Under the pieces are notes generated by a model. That model saw only the letters and a list, made by a program, of their open reading frames with translations, was not told the origin of the DNA and searched no databases. This document shows, piece by piece, positions 45,105 to 56,683 of a stretch of 64,000 nt of DNA. The position numbers and the translations under genes were made by a program. The DNA is from Morchella semilibera (lineage: Eukaryota > Ascomycota > Pezizomycetes > Pezizales > Morchellaceae). Location of the stretch: assembly GCA_009192285.1 (NCBI GenBank), contig WBVU01000008.1, forward strand, positions 558,001-622,000. Direction: 5' to 3'. Position 1 is the stretch's first letter. Each line of letters begins with the position of its first letter.

Positions 45105-46118
45105 ATGCAACGCTTTCGCTACCCCCACCCATCACACCTGGTAGAAACTCTGCACACCGCACCCCATCCCGCCACCGCACACCGCGGTAGCGGGAGTGCC
45201 CCGCGCACAGCGGCACTGGTACGTCCGCTTTACCAACCACCGGCGGGGGGCTACGAGCTTCATCGCGAACAGAGGAGCCACCCGGGGGATGTGTGTCGCT
45301 GGGTTTGCTATGGGGCGGGTAAGTATGGAATCTGGACCGCCGGCGGCGGGGGAGACGGGGGGGCTTTTCTTTTTTGTTTACTCTATCCTATTGGGACGAG
45401 AGGGTAGGAGAATGGTGGGATATACTTGAGCATCTAAGACGGTAGATAGGTTTATATATGGAGACCATGACACGAAGCCGGCTGTTCTCAATGTACAGTG
45501 TGGCATCAACAACAGCACCACAATGAGCTGTCCTATTAAACAAACAGAGAGAGGAAAAAGAAAAAAAAAGAGGACATCGCCCCAATTAAGCCAACCCTCT
45601 AGATCTATCCGCGAAAAAAACACAATCACACCCTCCCTCCACACGCGCCCCCTACCCCCCACCAACCCCCACCTCTGCTCCCCCCTCCTCCCCATCTCAC
45701 CAATCACAACCGCCACCTTCCCCGGCCTCTCCCCGTCCTCCGCCGCCCCCCCCCCCTAAGGCAGCTCCAAACCTGCGTTTACCCCCGCTCCCGGCACCTC
45801 CTGCTCGGCTACCGCCTCGGTTCGCGCCGCGCAGCCCAGGACCCACCGCTCCACACCCCCAGCGGAGGACACCCTCGCGTCCACCAGCCTCCCCCGCTCC
45901 CCCTCGCCCCCAGCTCCTCATCTCCGTCCCACCTCGCAACCTCCCCCCCAGTCCACCCCCTCTTCACCCCCGTCCCCGTACGGGAATACCGACCATCCCG
46001 CAGCAGCACGCAGCAGCAGCGGGTGCGGAAGCGGCCACCGCGCCGGGTCGGGGGTACAGCGTGATGGCATCGCCGGAGGCAAGCCTGGTACCCACAACAC
46101 CTCCGGCGGCACGCTAGA
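45105..46118 (+). other. Possible GC-rich gene, plus strand
   Basis: A frame around 45196-45317 (RHWYVRFTNHRRG...GFAMGR) ends at an excellent donor GTAAGT (about 45318). Further on, 45523-45759 and, after a run of C's, 45765-46118 are open in a Pro/Ala-rich reading (LRLPPLPAPPARLPP ... TTPPAAR). The pieces could belong to a disordered fungal protein, but a minus-strand frame overlaps and nothing shows which strand is used. Confidence 0.25.
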
Positions 46119-46481
46119 GGTAGGTGCCTCGGTCCGGCAACGCAAGGCCAGGAAGGAGAGCCTTATATCGTACTGGGGGCGGGGTATGTTAGCGGGAAAT
46201 GTGGGGGGCAGCGGGTGAGCGGGTAGTGCACTTACGCAGACACGACAGTCGCCGTTCAGGTGCCGGAGCAACATCTCGACCAGACCATTGTCAAAAAGAT
46301 GTGGGCGCAGTTCGGGGGCTATACAGTCCGCCAACTTGCCCTGCCTTTCCCTTGCACTTGGAAGGGAGGCTCTCGCCCTCTCCGTGGTCGGTACATGCAG
46401 CACAAAACCCGTCAATGCGCTCGTCAGCGGTGCCCTCATCTCGCTCGTCAGCTCCGGCGTGTTCTCGGTTGTGCATCGCAC
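45918..46481 (-). CDS. Unknown protein with a canonical intron
   Basis: A 187-codon frame contains a model fungal intron at 46173-46235 (63 nt: donor GTAAGT, branch GCTAAC, acceptor CCCAG), phase 0 and a multiple of three, so the frame is open spliced or unspliced. Upstream of it is a Leu-rich helical segment (DNGLVEMLLRHLNGDCRVC), downstream YDIRLSFLALRC and a Gly/Pro-rich tail. I do not recognise it. The first ATG in the frame is not certain and the 5' end may lie further upstream. The overlap with plus-strand frames makes the call uncertain. Confidence 0.35.
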   Translation of the reverse strand: MRCTTENTPELTSEMRAPLTSALTGFVLHVPTTERARASLPSARERQGKLADCIAPELRPHLFDNGLVEMLLRHLNGDCRVCVSALPAHPLPPTFPANIPRPQYDIRLSFLALRCRTEAPTSSVPPEVLWVPGLPPAMPSRCTPDPARWPLPHPLLLRAAAGWSVFPYGDGGEEGVDWGGGCEVGRR

Positions 46482-46551
46482 TGTTGTACAGCGCCCTATA
46501 TGTTCAAGGGATACTAGGTGCCTAACACTAGGACGATTCCGATTCGACTAA

Positions 46552-48621
46552 GAACAGGATGATGCTCGTGACCACTTGTCAACTTCACGACTAGCGTGCC
46601 CTACGCCATCCGCCACTCTGGGGACGTTATATAAGAAGATACATGGCTCGAGGAGCTATAGAGAGTAGGTGTGTAAACGCCAATCAGGCTATAGAAATTT
46701 CCAGTAAGTGTACTAGAGCTTCACATAACGGCGGGTCTAAATAACCCTAACCCTAACCTTGTTGCCAACCTACCACTCGTTGCACCACGTTCCGGTCACA
46801 AAGAAGAGCTCAATTCCTTTAAGGGTGTGTAGGGGAATGGGGAGGGAATTTGTGGCTAGTAGCAGGAGCCGGCCCTAGCAGCATCAACGTATGCGCAGCA
46901 GAGGAAAAGGAAGAGGGAGGCAGGTGTTAGACAGGTACACTAGGGCGGGCCAGAAGATGGGGGGGCTAATACTCGTAGCACGATGCAGCGGGACTAGCAG
47001 GGGACAGGGAGGGGTGATAAGGGAACGCTGTGTTGGAAGGCGCAACAGCTCCATGGTATCTAAGTGTATAGTCTTCAATCATGATGTGTTATTATAGAGA
47101 ACATTTACCGGGGACTGTATTGTTTTGGACTACCCAAGTTGGTGAGGAAAAGGACGGAGAAAACCTCCAAACTGGACAGTAATTGAATTGGAGGTAAAGG
47201 ATTTTACTGCGTCCCACCTAGGGATTCGTTTCCATAGCTGGCATTATATTGTTTTTGTTGTTTATCTTTCCCTGCTAAAACCGGGAAAGGCATATACCCT
47301 CTACCCCCCCCCCCCCCCAAAAAAAAAAAGAAAAAAAAAACGGAGGTGTTAAATATATATTGCTTAGAGCACAAATGATATGCAAAGCCAAAGGAAAACA
47401 ACCATACCTACCCTGCATGCAACGTCGCAACCGTTGACACTACCGTGAATCAACAGACTAGCCATTGGAGTATTAACTTTGCAATACTTAGTCGTTAATT
47501 AAAAGGGCAATTAATGTATGGGTAGATTGCCGGGGAAAACCTGTCGGAGCCTGGATTGTGATATCGGGGCTCCATGTCATATCGGAGTCAGAATAAACCT
47601 AATTTTCATATCAGGGACCAGGATAAACCCCTCCGAAGACTAAAGGCTACGCTGGAAGCAAAAAAAAAAGGATCTTTTATGTGAGTTAGTCTCCGACAGC
47701 ACCCTAGCTTCTAGCAGCAGCCTCTCTGGCGGAGATTTCAGAACGATAATGCTCCAGCCTAAGCATATCCAACACAAGCCTACAGGTGCATGATACGACT
47801 CCGATCAGAAAGAAAGATTCAATCCACACGCGCGAATTGGTTTCATGCTAGAGCGTTGTTATTGGGTCAGTTGTGGGCTAGTGGAGGGACCATCTACTAT
47901 GTATAAAGAAATGTATAGTAGACTTTGTTATACTTGGCCCTTTGCGCAAAAGACTCCAGAGTCTTTTCCCGGTAAGCTTTACGTCCGGCCTGCGTTCGGC
48001 CATCAGCCACACACCTCTAGCGCAGAATTATTTAACATTCAAAATCTATCCTAGTAAATTCAACCTAGTTATCATAATAATCCTCATGATAATTAATTAA
48101 ACAGTTCCAATTCAGGCAGAAATGTAAAGTATCATGATGTTGAATCTATCCACCTATAGTCAAACCTTTTGTACTAATAGACCTCGTGGTCCCCGACAGT
48201 CTCATTAGGTATAACAAAGAAAAATTACCAATTAAAGCCTTGCCAGACAACTATGTACCAGATTTTACCAGGGAGCCAGAACCGTGCCCAGACCACCCCG
48301 CGAAACCCGGCAATTCCAATGCCAAGTCCTCACTTGGCAATCTGAACACCGGATCTCTAGACAATCCTGTAGGCCGCTGAATTATTATTACTCCCACCTC
48401 CCCCAGCCGCAAACAAATTCTCCACCCGCCGCACCGCGCACCACATCTAGCGCTCACCGCGGGGGTTAGCGCTAAGGCTCCCCGCAACCTTGTCTTCATC
48501 CCTCTAATAGCCCTTGTAATTTCCACACACCCACCTCAGACCCCTCATCCCGCGATCCCTCCCTACAGCACTTCATCAACAAAGTGCTAACAACTAGCAA
48601 TGGCCAGCTAACAGCGATAAA
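46552..48621. other. Mostly non-coding stretch
   Basis: The best telomere-like motif of the window, TAACCCTAACCCTAACC, lies at about 46743. A run of C's and A's lies at 47305-47340. A frame at 48186-48380 and a short piece before 48622 (DPSSRDPSLQHFINKVL) look protein-like and might be worn coding sequence cut by the repeat at 48622, but no family is recognised. Confidence 0.4.
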
Positions 48622-48915
48622 GTTCGGTTACCTAGCTGCTCAGATTTGGTGTGTCGTGCTTAGTCTAGGAAGTGGCGCTAACCACCTCTGTGTATAAATA
48701 TTAAGCCCTTGGCATTAATCCCTGCCAGACCAATCAAATCACGTAGATTCTGTCTCACACATGTCTCACTATTATGATACTTTCTATCACTAGCGCGCCT
48801 AAATAGGGACTGGCGCTAGCCACCTCTTTTCCTAAATATTAAGCTCTTGGCGCGCTTAGTCAACTACCCTCTCATTAATCGAGATGTCGCACTTTCGTAT
48901 TTTCTGGGACATAGG
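48622..48915 (+). repeat. Dispersed repeat, copy 2
   Basis: Matches 38973-39178 in inverted orientation. Here the segment GTGGCGCTA(A/G)CCACCTCT..AAATATTAAGC occurs twice (about 48673 and 48812), so this copy carries an internal partial duplication. Confidence 0.75.
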
Positions 48916-49356
48916 GTACTGTAGTACTATATAGATGTTCTCTCACACCCTTAAAAATATTCCAGTAACATTAACTGCACAGCCGCCCACAACCCGGATG
49001 GGAGGCGGACCGAAAGTGAAGGCGGGAGTGAGGAGAAAAGTGAAGATGGGAGCGATCGCGCGAGGAAGAAAGCGGCGCGCCTAGATATAAGCTGCAACGT
49101 ATAAACGAGATGTAGGGGCCGGAGGAGAGTGATGGAAGTTTGCAGGAGGGTTAAGGGCGGGGGAGGAGGAGGGAGTGATGGAAGTGAGGGGGAGAAGATG
49201 GAGGAGGAGGAAATGGGAGAGAGTGATGGAAATTGGCCTTGCGCCCTCCACCAACACCGCCAACCCCTCCAACCGACCCTACGCCCTCCATCACTCCCTA
49301 CTCCTCCATCTCCTCCGGGGAAGTCACCACCTCTGGTAAGAAAAGAACCATACGTG
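48916..49356. other. Purine/pyrimidine-asymmetric stretch
   Basis: GAGTGATGGAA occurs three times on the purine-rich strand (about 49126, 49170 and 49219), and GGAGGGAGTGATGG has an inverted partner CCATCACTCCCT near 49289. Open frames here are by-products of the bias. Confidence 0.4.
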
Positions 49357-49560
49357 GAAAGGATCCAATCTATATAACCTGGACCTTGAGCGGAGTGCTC
49401 GTAATATCAGAGAAGATAGGCGGAGGTTTAAGCGGAATGCCCCTAAAGTCGAAGAGCAGAAACGGAAGCTTAAGCGGAATGCTCGCAGGGTAGGAAAAAA
49501 AGGAGCAGAAGATGCAAGTAGTAAGTCAGATCAGGAACGCCTATTATAATCAGACAACTA
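49357..49560 (+). pseudogene. Short basic helical coding relic
   Basis: One plus-strand frame reads ERSARNIREDRRRFKRN, then APKVEEQKRKLKRNARRV and KKGAEDASSKSDQERL, a strongly charged helix. The DNA motif TTRAGCGGARTGCYC recurs three times in it. It looks like a fragment of a coiled-coil or DNA-binding protein, but start, end and family are unknown. Confidence 0.25.
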
Positions 49561-50138
49561 ATGCTGAAAGCGCAAACACCAGTTTCTGGCTAAGCTGAAG
49601 CTGCTCGAGCGCACTATCCGGAAGCCGTAGCGCTTTTTTTTACTCATTAGGCGCGTCGCATAGCAGGTCGCCTTTCTCTTTCCTAACTCATAAGAATATC
49701 GCATGCAGGGAGCCCCTATGGCGTGAACAAAACCTATCCCCTATCCCGGCCGCCTAGAGGGGCAGGGGAGGGGGAAGGAAATAAAGGAAAATTATTAACG
49801 AGCATGTCAACTGTGTGAGCGGCCCAAATGGGGCCTATGGTACCCTAAATAGCACCAGATTCTGAGCATGTTATGTTTTTCAACTCTTCTGCAAAGCTGC
49901 CCTCGTGGCAACCGGCCGTCCGTATAAATTGAGAAACGGCTGCGGGATACAGATCAGGGTTAGGGCAGATGCAACGGCGCTACCGGCCCCTACAGAGTCT
50001 GGTAGAATTATTGCGAAAGTGGGTCCCCCGCGACCCGATAATTCCATTGGCTCTTGAAAAGATTTTTGCTATGAGCACGGACCAAGAAACCCACTCTATT
50101 AGCTCTGACTTTCGCATTAACCCTACCAAACTCTGTAT

Positions 50139-50808
50139 ATAGCTTTAATGGTGGCCGTCGCGACACCACAGGGCACTGGGCTCGTTGCATGGTCACCTTA
50201 ATGAACAAAAAAGTTGCTAAGAGAGAAAATGGATTGGGGGGGCGGGGTGAAAATAAAGAAAGAAAGAAAGAGTAGGAGAGATAAAGAAGTAAAATAAAAA
50301 TAATAAAAATAGTAAAAATAGTAAACACAATTGCAATGAAAATAATGAAAATAATAAATTACTTCCCAACTCTTGGGCATGGTGGCCAGTAGCTGCGAAG
50401 TTAGTGGTTTTTGTCGCCATTGCATTAGTTTGAGGACCCCCGGGGCCGGGTACATAAGAGGATGGCCGCCGCTTTTGTGTTTTTGCCTCCCGCACTTGTG
50501 TTAGGAAGAGGCGGAACACCAAGGGTAAGCTATGTGACTACATGTAGCCTGACCTATTTTGTTTAATTTTTATTTTACAGCTTCGATATTTATTTTATTC
50601 ATTTTGTTATTTTTATTTTTATTTTTATTTTTACCACTTTTACCACTTTTATTATTTTATTATCTTTACTATTTTTATATATGTCGAACTGCATCAGGCA
50701 GAGCTATAGAATAATAAATGGAAATAGAAATGGAAAAAGTTGACTGGGTCTAGCTTTGATGGTGGTCGCGACACCAGAGTATTGGGCTCATTGCATCACT
50801 TTAAGGAC
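50139..50808. repeat. Direct repeats around an AT-rich inverted core
   Basis: A 60-bp sequence (TAGCTTTAATGGTGG..TCGCGACACCA..TGGGCTCGTTGCAT) at 50139-50199 recurs directly at about 50751-50808. Between them an A-rich tract (50260-50360) faces a T-rich tract (50560-50680) that is its rough inverted complement. Confidence 0.6.
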
Positions 50809-51536
50809 CTCCGGGGTACACTCCATTACCAAAGTGACCGGAGAACGCAATCTACTGAATTATTTGCTGTGCTGTTCTCTCGGGTAGTATTGTATTCAAA
50901 CTTACAGGAATCATTTCAGCGCCAATCAACCCTAACCCTCCTTATTGATCTTCACATGGTTGATCGGATATATACATTATATTTGAAACATCAAAGATTG
51001 ACTCTCTATCCCATAGTCCGTGGGGAGAATTGTTGCTGGCCCCGCAGAAAAAGTCTGTTGTGCTTGTCAAATATAAATGGCGGCGGACACCTCTAACCGG
51101 GGTAGTCTCTAGGGTCAACTTCAACCGCTAATATCTTTCCGCCAATTACACAGGAAATCATTATCTCTCTATTATGTGAGGGTTCTGCTTCCTCTCTACA
51201 ACATGATCCTCTCTACAACATGATAGAAACGATAGAAACGGATCAATTTTTGGTAGAGGTCGACAGGTTAGCCACAACCGCAGACAGTGAGGCTCGCTAG
51301 GCCGAGTGCTTGTCTGTGTTCGAGTGATCAAACATGATGCATAGCCGGTATTGTTTGTTTTTTCATTAATCTTGTGTAGCCCGAAGGCTAATGTATAGCC
51401 AGTAGATTATTAAGACAGCATAATGTTTATCACTCTCCCAGAGCAAAAACAAAACACAACGTCGAAAAAAAGAACGTCAAACATCCTCGATGCACACAAT
51501 AGGATACGCACATACCCACCCGCGTAATACATGACT
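50809..51536. other. Non-coding stretch
   Basis: No gene. CAACCCTAACCCTCC lies at about 50929. The pairs CTCTCTACAACATGAT and GATAGAAAC are each repeated once (51194-51240). This is the 3' flank of the deaminase-like gene. Confidence 0.45.
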
Positions 51537-52988
51537 CTACCTCCAATAGTCTTCTATCAGCGCTTCCTCCACATCTACCTCCCATTCGTATGCCTTCACC
51601 CGATTACAGCCGCTTGGCCCCGAATCTAAACCGCCCGCTCTCTCAGCTCGAGCGAGCACAGTATCCATCTCATGACTCAAGCACTCCTCGACTGTGTCCC
51701 TCACTACAGCCGATGTCCCCTCCGGGAACCGCCAACCCGCGTGAACCTTCCCCTGGCCCCCCGAGAAGTGTATAGCGCCAGTGTAGGACTTGTCAAGGGC
51801 GGCGGTAAAGCGCTCACAGGTCCAGCAGAGGTTCTTTGAAGAGCCGAATTCCAGGAATGGGAGATTAAGGGTGAGGAGATGGGTGAGGAGGGTGCATTCC
51901 GCGTGAACGGAGGTCATGACGGTTCTGGTTGGGGCGGATAGGGACAAGGCTGTGAGGCCTGGGTAGGCGGAGAGGAGGTTCTCCGAGGTGAGAGCATGGC
52001 GGTCCCGGTGGCTGGCCCATGCGTTCACGGTACCAAGAATGTCATACTTAAGAGTTATGATTTCCGGTGGTGGCGGTGCAAACTATTGAATTAGCGGCGG
52101 TGATTAAGAGCATCAGCAAGATTACATTTGTCTCCGGGTGTCTCCCGAGTCTCGGGGCGCTCGGGAAATGTGCCGGAGGCTCCGGAGGCTGTCAGGTGAC
52201 TCCGGACGCAAGTGGTAGTTTGCTGATGAAGAGCGGAGAGGGAAGCTTACTTCACGAACAGCGATGGTGAGGCGTGGTTCGAGTTTGCTGTAGCCCTCCA
52301 CAAGGCAAGAAACGGCAGCGACGTAGTCGCCGAGTTTCCGTAGTCGATGCAGCAAGACAGGGTCACTGATTACCGAGTCTATACCTTGAGTGTAACTGAT
52401 AGCGTGTGCGATGAGGAGGGTAATAATCGCATGAGTGCCAGCTAGTGCGCTGGTGGGTGCATCCAGGAGTTTCGCGAGCCAATTAGTGATCGACTTTTCG
52501 AGCGGGATATCGGACGGGAACCCTGTCGGCTGAAGCCTTTTCCGAAGGAGGGTAGATGTGTCAGGAGACGGCGTATTGACTGTGATGCCCGATTTAAGCT
52601 GTTTAACAAGCTTGTTCAGGCGCGCCTTAACCTTCTGCGAGCAGTTGTCGGAGACGAGGGATAGGGCGCGTAAACGGCGGTCTCGGATGGAACTGGTCTC
52701 TCGGGTTGTGGAAGTGATGATATCCTGGAGGGTCTGGATGTATGATAATTCGGGAGCAGTACAAGGGCGGTTTTTGGAGAATAGAATCGTAACTGAGCTA
52801 GTAGTGCGTACGAGAGTTGTAGCCGCCGCGTCGCCACTAGGCTCAGTGACCATTAGTAACGCTAGGAGGTTTAGGAGTTGCAGATGTTGAAGGGAGGGGT
52901 TGTCGGGGGGGCGAGGATACTGCAGGCGATGCGAGATGGTGGAGAGGGCAAACAGACAATCATCGAATGGGGGTTGGAGAGTGGTCAT
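51537..52988 (-). CDS. OTT_1508-like deaminase family protein
   Basis: Two exons (52988-52251 and 52082-51537) join in phase 0 through a 168-nt intron (donor GTAAGC, branch GCTAAT, acceptor AATAG), giving 427 aa from a true ATG (MTTLQPPFDD). The N-terminal 250 residues are helical and Leu/Ser-rich. The C-terminal part has the zinc-deaminase signature HAE (306-308) and CWTC (332-335), with the strand VMTSVHAECTLLTHLL before it. HxE plus CxxC is the catalytic set of the cytidine-deaminase fold, and the preceding SSKNLC matches the OTT_1508 family (PF14441), which is abundant in ascomycetes and of unknown substrate. The exons have no internal stop and the motif residues are all present, so the gene looks functional. 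It is divergent from the gene at 53591. Confidence 0.8.
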
Positions 52989-53590
52989 CTTGAGCGAGTT
53001 ATTTACTTAAATTGAATCAAAGCAAAAGTTGGAGGGGGCGGCTGGGCGACGGAAAAATAGTGGGAGGTGAGAGATGGAGAGAGAGAGCTAGAGGAGATGT
53101 CGTGTAGGGAATCTACCTATCTATACTAGATCACATCCGTTTGCGCCCGCACTTAGCAGGTTACCCGGCTTGCGCCCGGACGCTCCACACTAACTTCTAG
53201 ACTTTGTGCCAACAGGGCTGGTGTCCGGTTGGCGGAGGGAGGGGTGGGCAACGGTCAGGTCGGGGGGTGGGTCTGGCCCCATCTGCGCAAAGTCCCTATT
53301 GCAAAGAGTGATCAGAATCTATCAAGACAAACACACAACATTCGCTTATCAAATTCTGATATCGATCACTTACCACACACCCACGTACAATCGTATATGG
53401 GTAAGGAAACAACCTTGGCGCCAAGACTCGCTCAAATTTCTTGTCTGACGTCACTAAGAAGAGTTTTGAAACACTGAGTGTTGGTGGCGGGAGTCATACC
53501 AATAATGTTTGTTTGGCTCTTGCGGGTAAAGCTTATATCAACCACCCCCCCCGACCATCTTGCTTAACCACAGCGCAGCGTTTTTGAACG
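52989..53590. promoter_or_regulatory. Divergent intergenic region
   Basis: This 600-bp spacer lies between two divergently transcribed genes and probably carries both promoters. TATATCAA lies at about 53533, some 55 bp before the ATG at 53591. No specific binding site can be assigned. Confidence 0.35.
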
Positions 53591-55451
53591 ATGCCACCCA
53601 AAAAGTCTGCCGCGAGTGCTCTCCCTCCTCCAGCCGAGTCTTCTTCTAAGAAGAGGGCTTCGTCTGTCACCTCAGAAGCCGGTCCCTCTGCAAAGAAGAT
53701 GAAGCCTCCGGCTCCCGCGAAGGAAAGGCTGCCAGCTCTACTATCTCTTCCAGAAGACATGAAAACCTTCTTGCCCGAAACACTGCTCGGGAGACTTAAC
53801 TGCGCTCAGGTTAGTTGATGGCCATAAGCACATTTGATGTATCTGACATCCGTAGGATCCTGAGGAGTTTCGGGCATACCTCCGTTACCTTACCGCTATT
53901 CTCTTCTTCAAACTTCGGGGCATCCCTCCACACTACATCATCCCCATTATCGCTGCATGTGTGCCTGTATCGATGATGGGTCTGTCTTCGCAATTCGGTG
54001 CGGACTTGTCTGCACTCAACGATGAGCTCGTCAAATACTTTGTTAAGAAGATCCGCTTGTACGCAAAGAATTTTATCGAGGCCATTGAGAACGGTGATAG
54101 TCCCACTCTCGTTGAGGAAGTCCCCAAGGAGGCCGGGGTAGCCCGCTATAAAAAGAAAGCTATCCCCAAGCCCTTTACATGTAAAGGGGACATCATTCAA
54201 TACTTTGAACTCACAGCCGCTGACGTCGTGGGCTTCTGGGCTCCAATCCTTACTTTTATCGACCCTGACTACCTTGACGAACCAGACAAACTTCATTATC
54301 CTTGGTATTCCATTCTAGAGAAATCGGTCTACACCGCCATGGGGCGCACTGCCTCTGGAATCCTAACCACCACAGGTACCTACAAGGATTCGGCCGTCAT
54401 CAGAGACTTTGCGGCCACTAGTTCTGCAACTCCGTCCACTCCTTGGCCTGAATATACCCTACCCTTCGCTTTTACTGCACTTCCGGTGAGATGGGGAGAG
54501 GCCTCGGAGCTTTGGCCTCGTCGACTGAACAGTGTCCTGAACAAAAACCTCAGTAACCGTCAAAGCTCTATCCACATATACTCAAATGCTGAGGATGACA
54601 TTGAATCGCAATTCCCAGAAGATGAGCTCACCCCCCAGTCTATGGCTGAAATATGGCAGATAGATAAGCACGAGCATGCCTCAACGGAGCGCGTAGTGAA
54701 TCTTGCTGTCAACCAACCTGGGGTTCTTGTTACCATCACGCCTGACACTGATTACATCACGCAGCAGTCGAACTTTCTTGCTCAACTCAGTATCTCCGGG
54801 CTTACAGCTTATGTCCTTGAACAGTTGCAACGCCGGATGGAATCCTGGGAGGTGCTCATTGTTGCAGCCCATGAGGGATGGGAAACCGCAAATCAAGCCC
54901 TCCAAGCAGTGGAGTTGGAGGAAAAAAGAAATCAAATCAACTTGGCCAAATATAATGAGATTATGGGGGATACCAGGACTATAATGCATGCCGTCAATGA
55001 AAAAAGAGCGGTATTGGACCGGAGCAAGCGGGCTGGTGCCCACGCGAGGCAGTCTGTTTCTGGTGCCATCGAGCGCGCACCCGGCCTGGCCACATTTTTA
55101 CAGACCCGCAGCGCACAACATGTCTCCCCTTACTCACAGGCACCACCACCACCACCACCGCCGCCACCATCATCATCATCACCACCACCACCACCACCAA
55201 CACCACCACCACCACCACCACTACCCCAACCAGTGAGACTTCAACCAGGCAGTGTCCACCATGCCTCCCGTGGCCTAAATCTGTGGTGTAGTACTCTTCG
55301 CGAGTCTGATACCCAGGATACACCCGGTTTGGAGGTTACTGGCTCTGTCCAAATGGGGACTCAAAGTAGCCCAGATGCCCCCGGCACTTACCAGACCTGT
55401 TTGAGCGACGAGGCAGACCCTGCAAGTGCTTTTGACAATCTACTGAAGTAG
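53591..55451 (+). CDS. Unknown nuclear-type protein, polyproline tract
   Basis: Two exons (53591-53809 and 53856-55451) join in phase 0 across a 46-nt intron (donor GTTAGT, branch CTGAC, acceptor CCGTAG), giving 604 aa. The N-terminus (MPPKKSAAS, SSSKKRASS, SAKKMKPP) is a basic, Ser/Pro-rich segment with likely nuclear localisation signals. Residues about 75-370 form a globular part with hydrophobic segments (LRGIPPHYIIPIIAACVPV) and aromatic clusters (VVGFWAPILTFIDPDYLDEP). Residues about 370-460 look helical or coiled. A Pro/Ser tract (CCACCA and CACCAC repeats, 55140-55225) and an acidic tail (SDEADPASAFDNLLK) follow. I do not recognise a family. The long frame, clean intron and mixed composition argue that it is a real gene. 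Confidence 0.75.
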
Positions 55452-56311
55452 GATCTGAGTACCCAAATCCTTTCCCGACTATATCGAGGTCTTTTAGCAC
55501 ACTGCCCGTCTTTGCTCCGGGCTCATCCTTTTACCTCCCGACAGGCACATTCCTACCCCGACAGCACCCCCGATGTTTACTATCCGTTTCCGGTATGCAT
55601 TACTAGACATCTGACCCGCATTTCTTGTGACTTGCAGCTACCTCTGATTTCCAACACGCGTGACCTAACCGACAATGCTCTTCCGAGTATGTCTCGGGTC
55701 TCTTTTACTTTTAGGGTGGCGTTTCCCTCCAATGCGCATTATACATCTTCTTTGGCCGCGTTCTACTACTTCGGGCACTAGGTCTCTCTCCTCTTCACCT
55801 CCCCCCCCCCCTCCCCCCCGATCAGTATCCATATTATCCAATTTTCTGGTGCTGATATTCCTCTTTATCTGGCAATCGCCACACGCACTATTCTACTGGG
55901 TTTCCTATTTCATACTATTTGTCCTAGTCACCCGGCGCGGGGCAACTATTATTTAACGGAGGAACTAATCACCCGAACTATGTTTTACTTTTCAGTTTTT
56001 ATCTCATCGGGCAGATTACTCATATGTTTTCGGTACTTTCACATGGTGTCGCTCACTATTCTTTAAATGCAGACCTTATGTCTCTTTCTTTCTTTCTTAG
56101 CTTACAACAATAACGAACTTTATTCTTATACTTCAATACCTCCAGCTAACAATTTCCATGCTTTTCATCACTAGAGGGCGTTATACTTAAAACCTGGGGA
56201 TAATGAGCATCAACAACTACATGTATCTCCACCTAGGGTGAATATAATTCTAGTTACATTAAAAGCGCCCGTGATTCGGACATAATGAGACGTGTCTGGC
56301 TTAAGCTATAA
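55452..56311. other. 3' flank, no further gene
   Basis: Short hydrophobic frames (for example 55675-55956) cover a run of C's and are probably untranslated. No domain or intron is recognised. Confidence 0.45.
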
Positions 56312-56683
56312 GTAGTGTGGTCCACGAGACGAGCCGGCTCGACGAGGCACAAGCAGCTACCCTTACAAGTCGGGTTGGCTCAAGATTTTTCCGCTGGTCG
56401 ACTTGAAAGCTCGTGTTAGTTTAGTCACGGTAGAGATGCTGGCAGTACCTTTGGTCATTTATTTTTTATCATGTTGTCATAACGAACCCTAACCCTATAT
56501 ATATATGTTCCATCAATAAGGTTTAGAATAACTTCAAGGACTAATATCTGAGACCGCTAAGGAGTTCGAATGGCTTGAGGTGTACATGACTATTTACAAG
56601 TTGAATCGAGTCGAGTAGGTATTAATGCTATGAGCCGATTTAGGCTTTTCCTCTTTCTCGTCTCGAGTCGCCTCGTGGACTAC
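56312..56683. mobile_element. hAT-like MITE or remnant, candidate 1
   Basis: The left end GTAGTGTGGTCCACGAGACG and the right end (reverse complement GTAGTCCACGAGGCGACTCG) are imperfect inverted repeats. The interior has CGAGCCGGCTCG-type palindromes like the candidate at 60096. No coding. Assignment to hAT rests only on end style; no 8-bp duplication was found. Confidence 0.4.

Noticed and set aside
55675-55956. Hydrophobic 93-codon frame
   Set aside because: It spans runs of C's in the 3' flank of the unknown gene, with no intron or domain.
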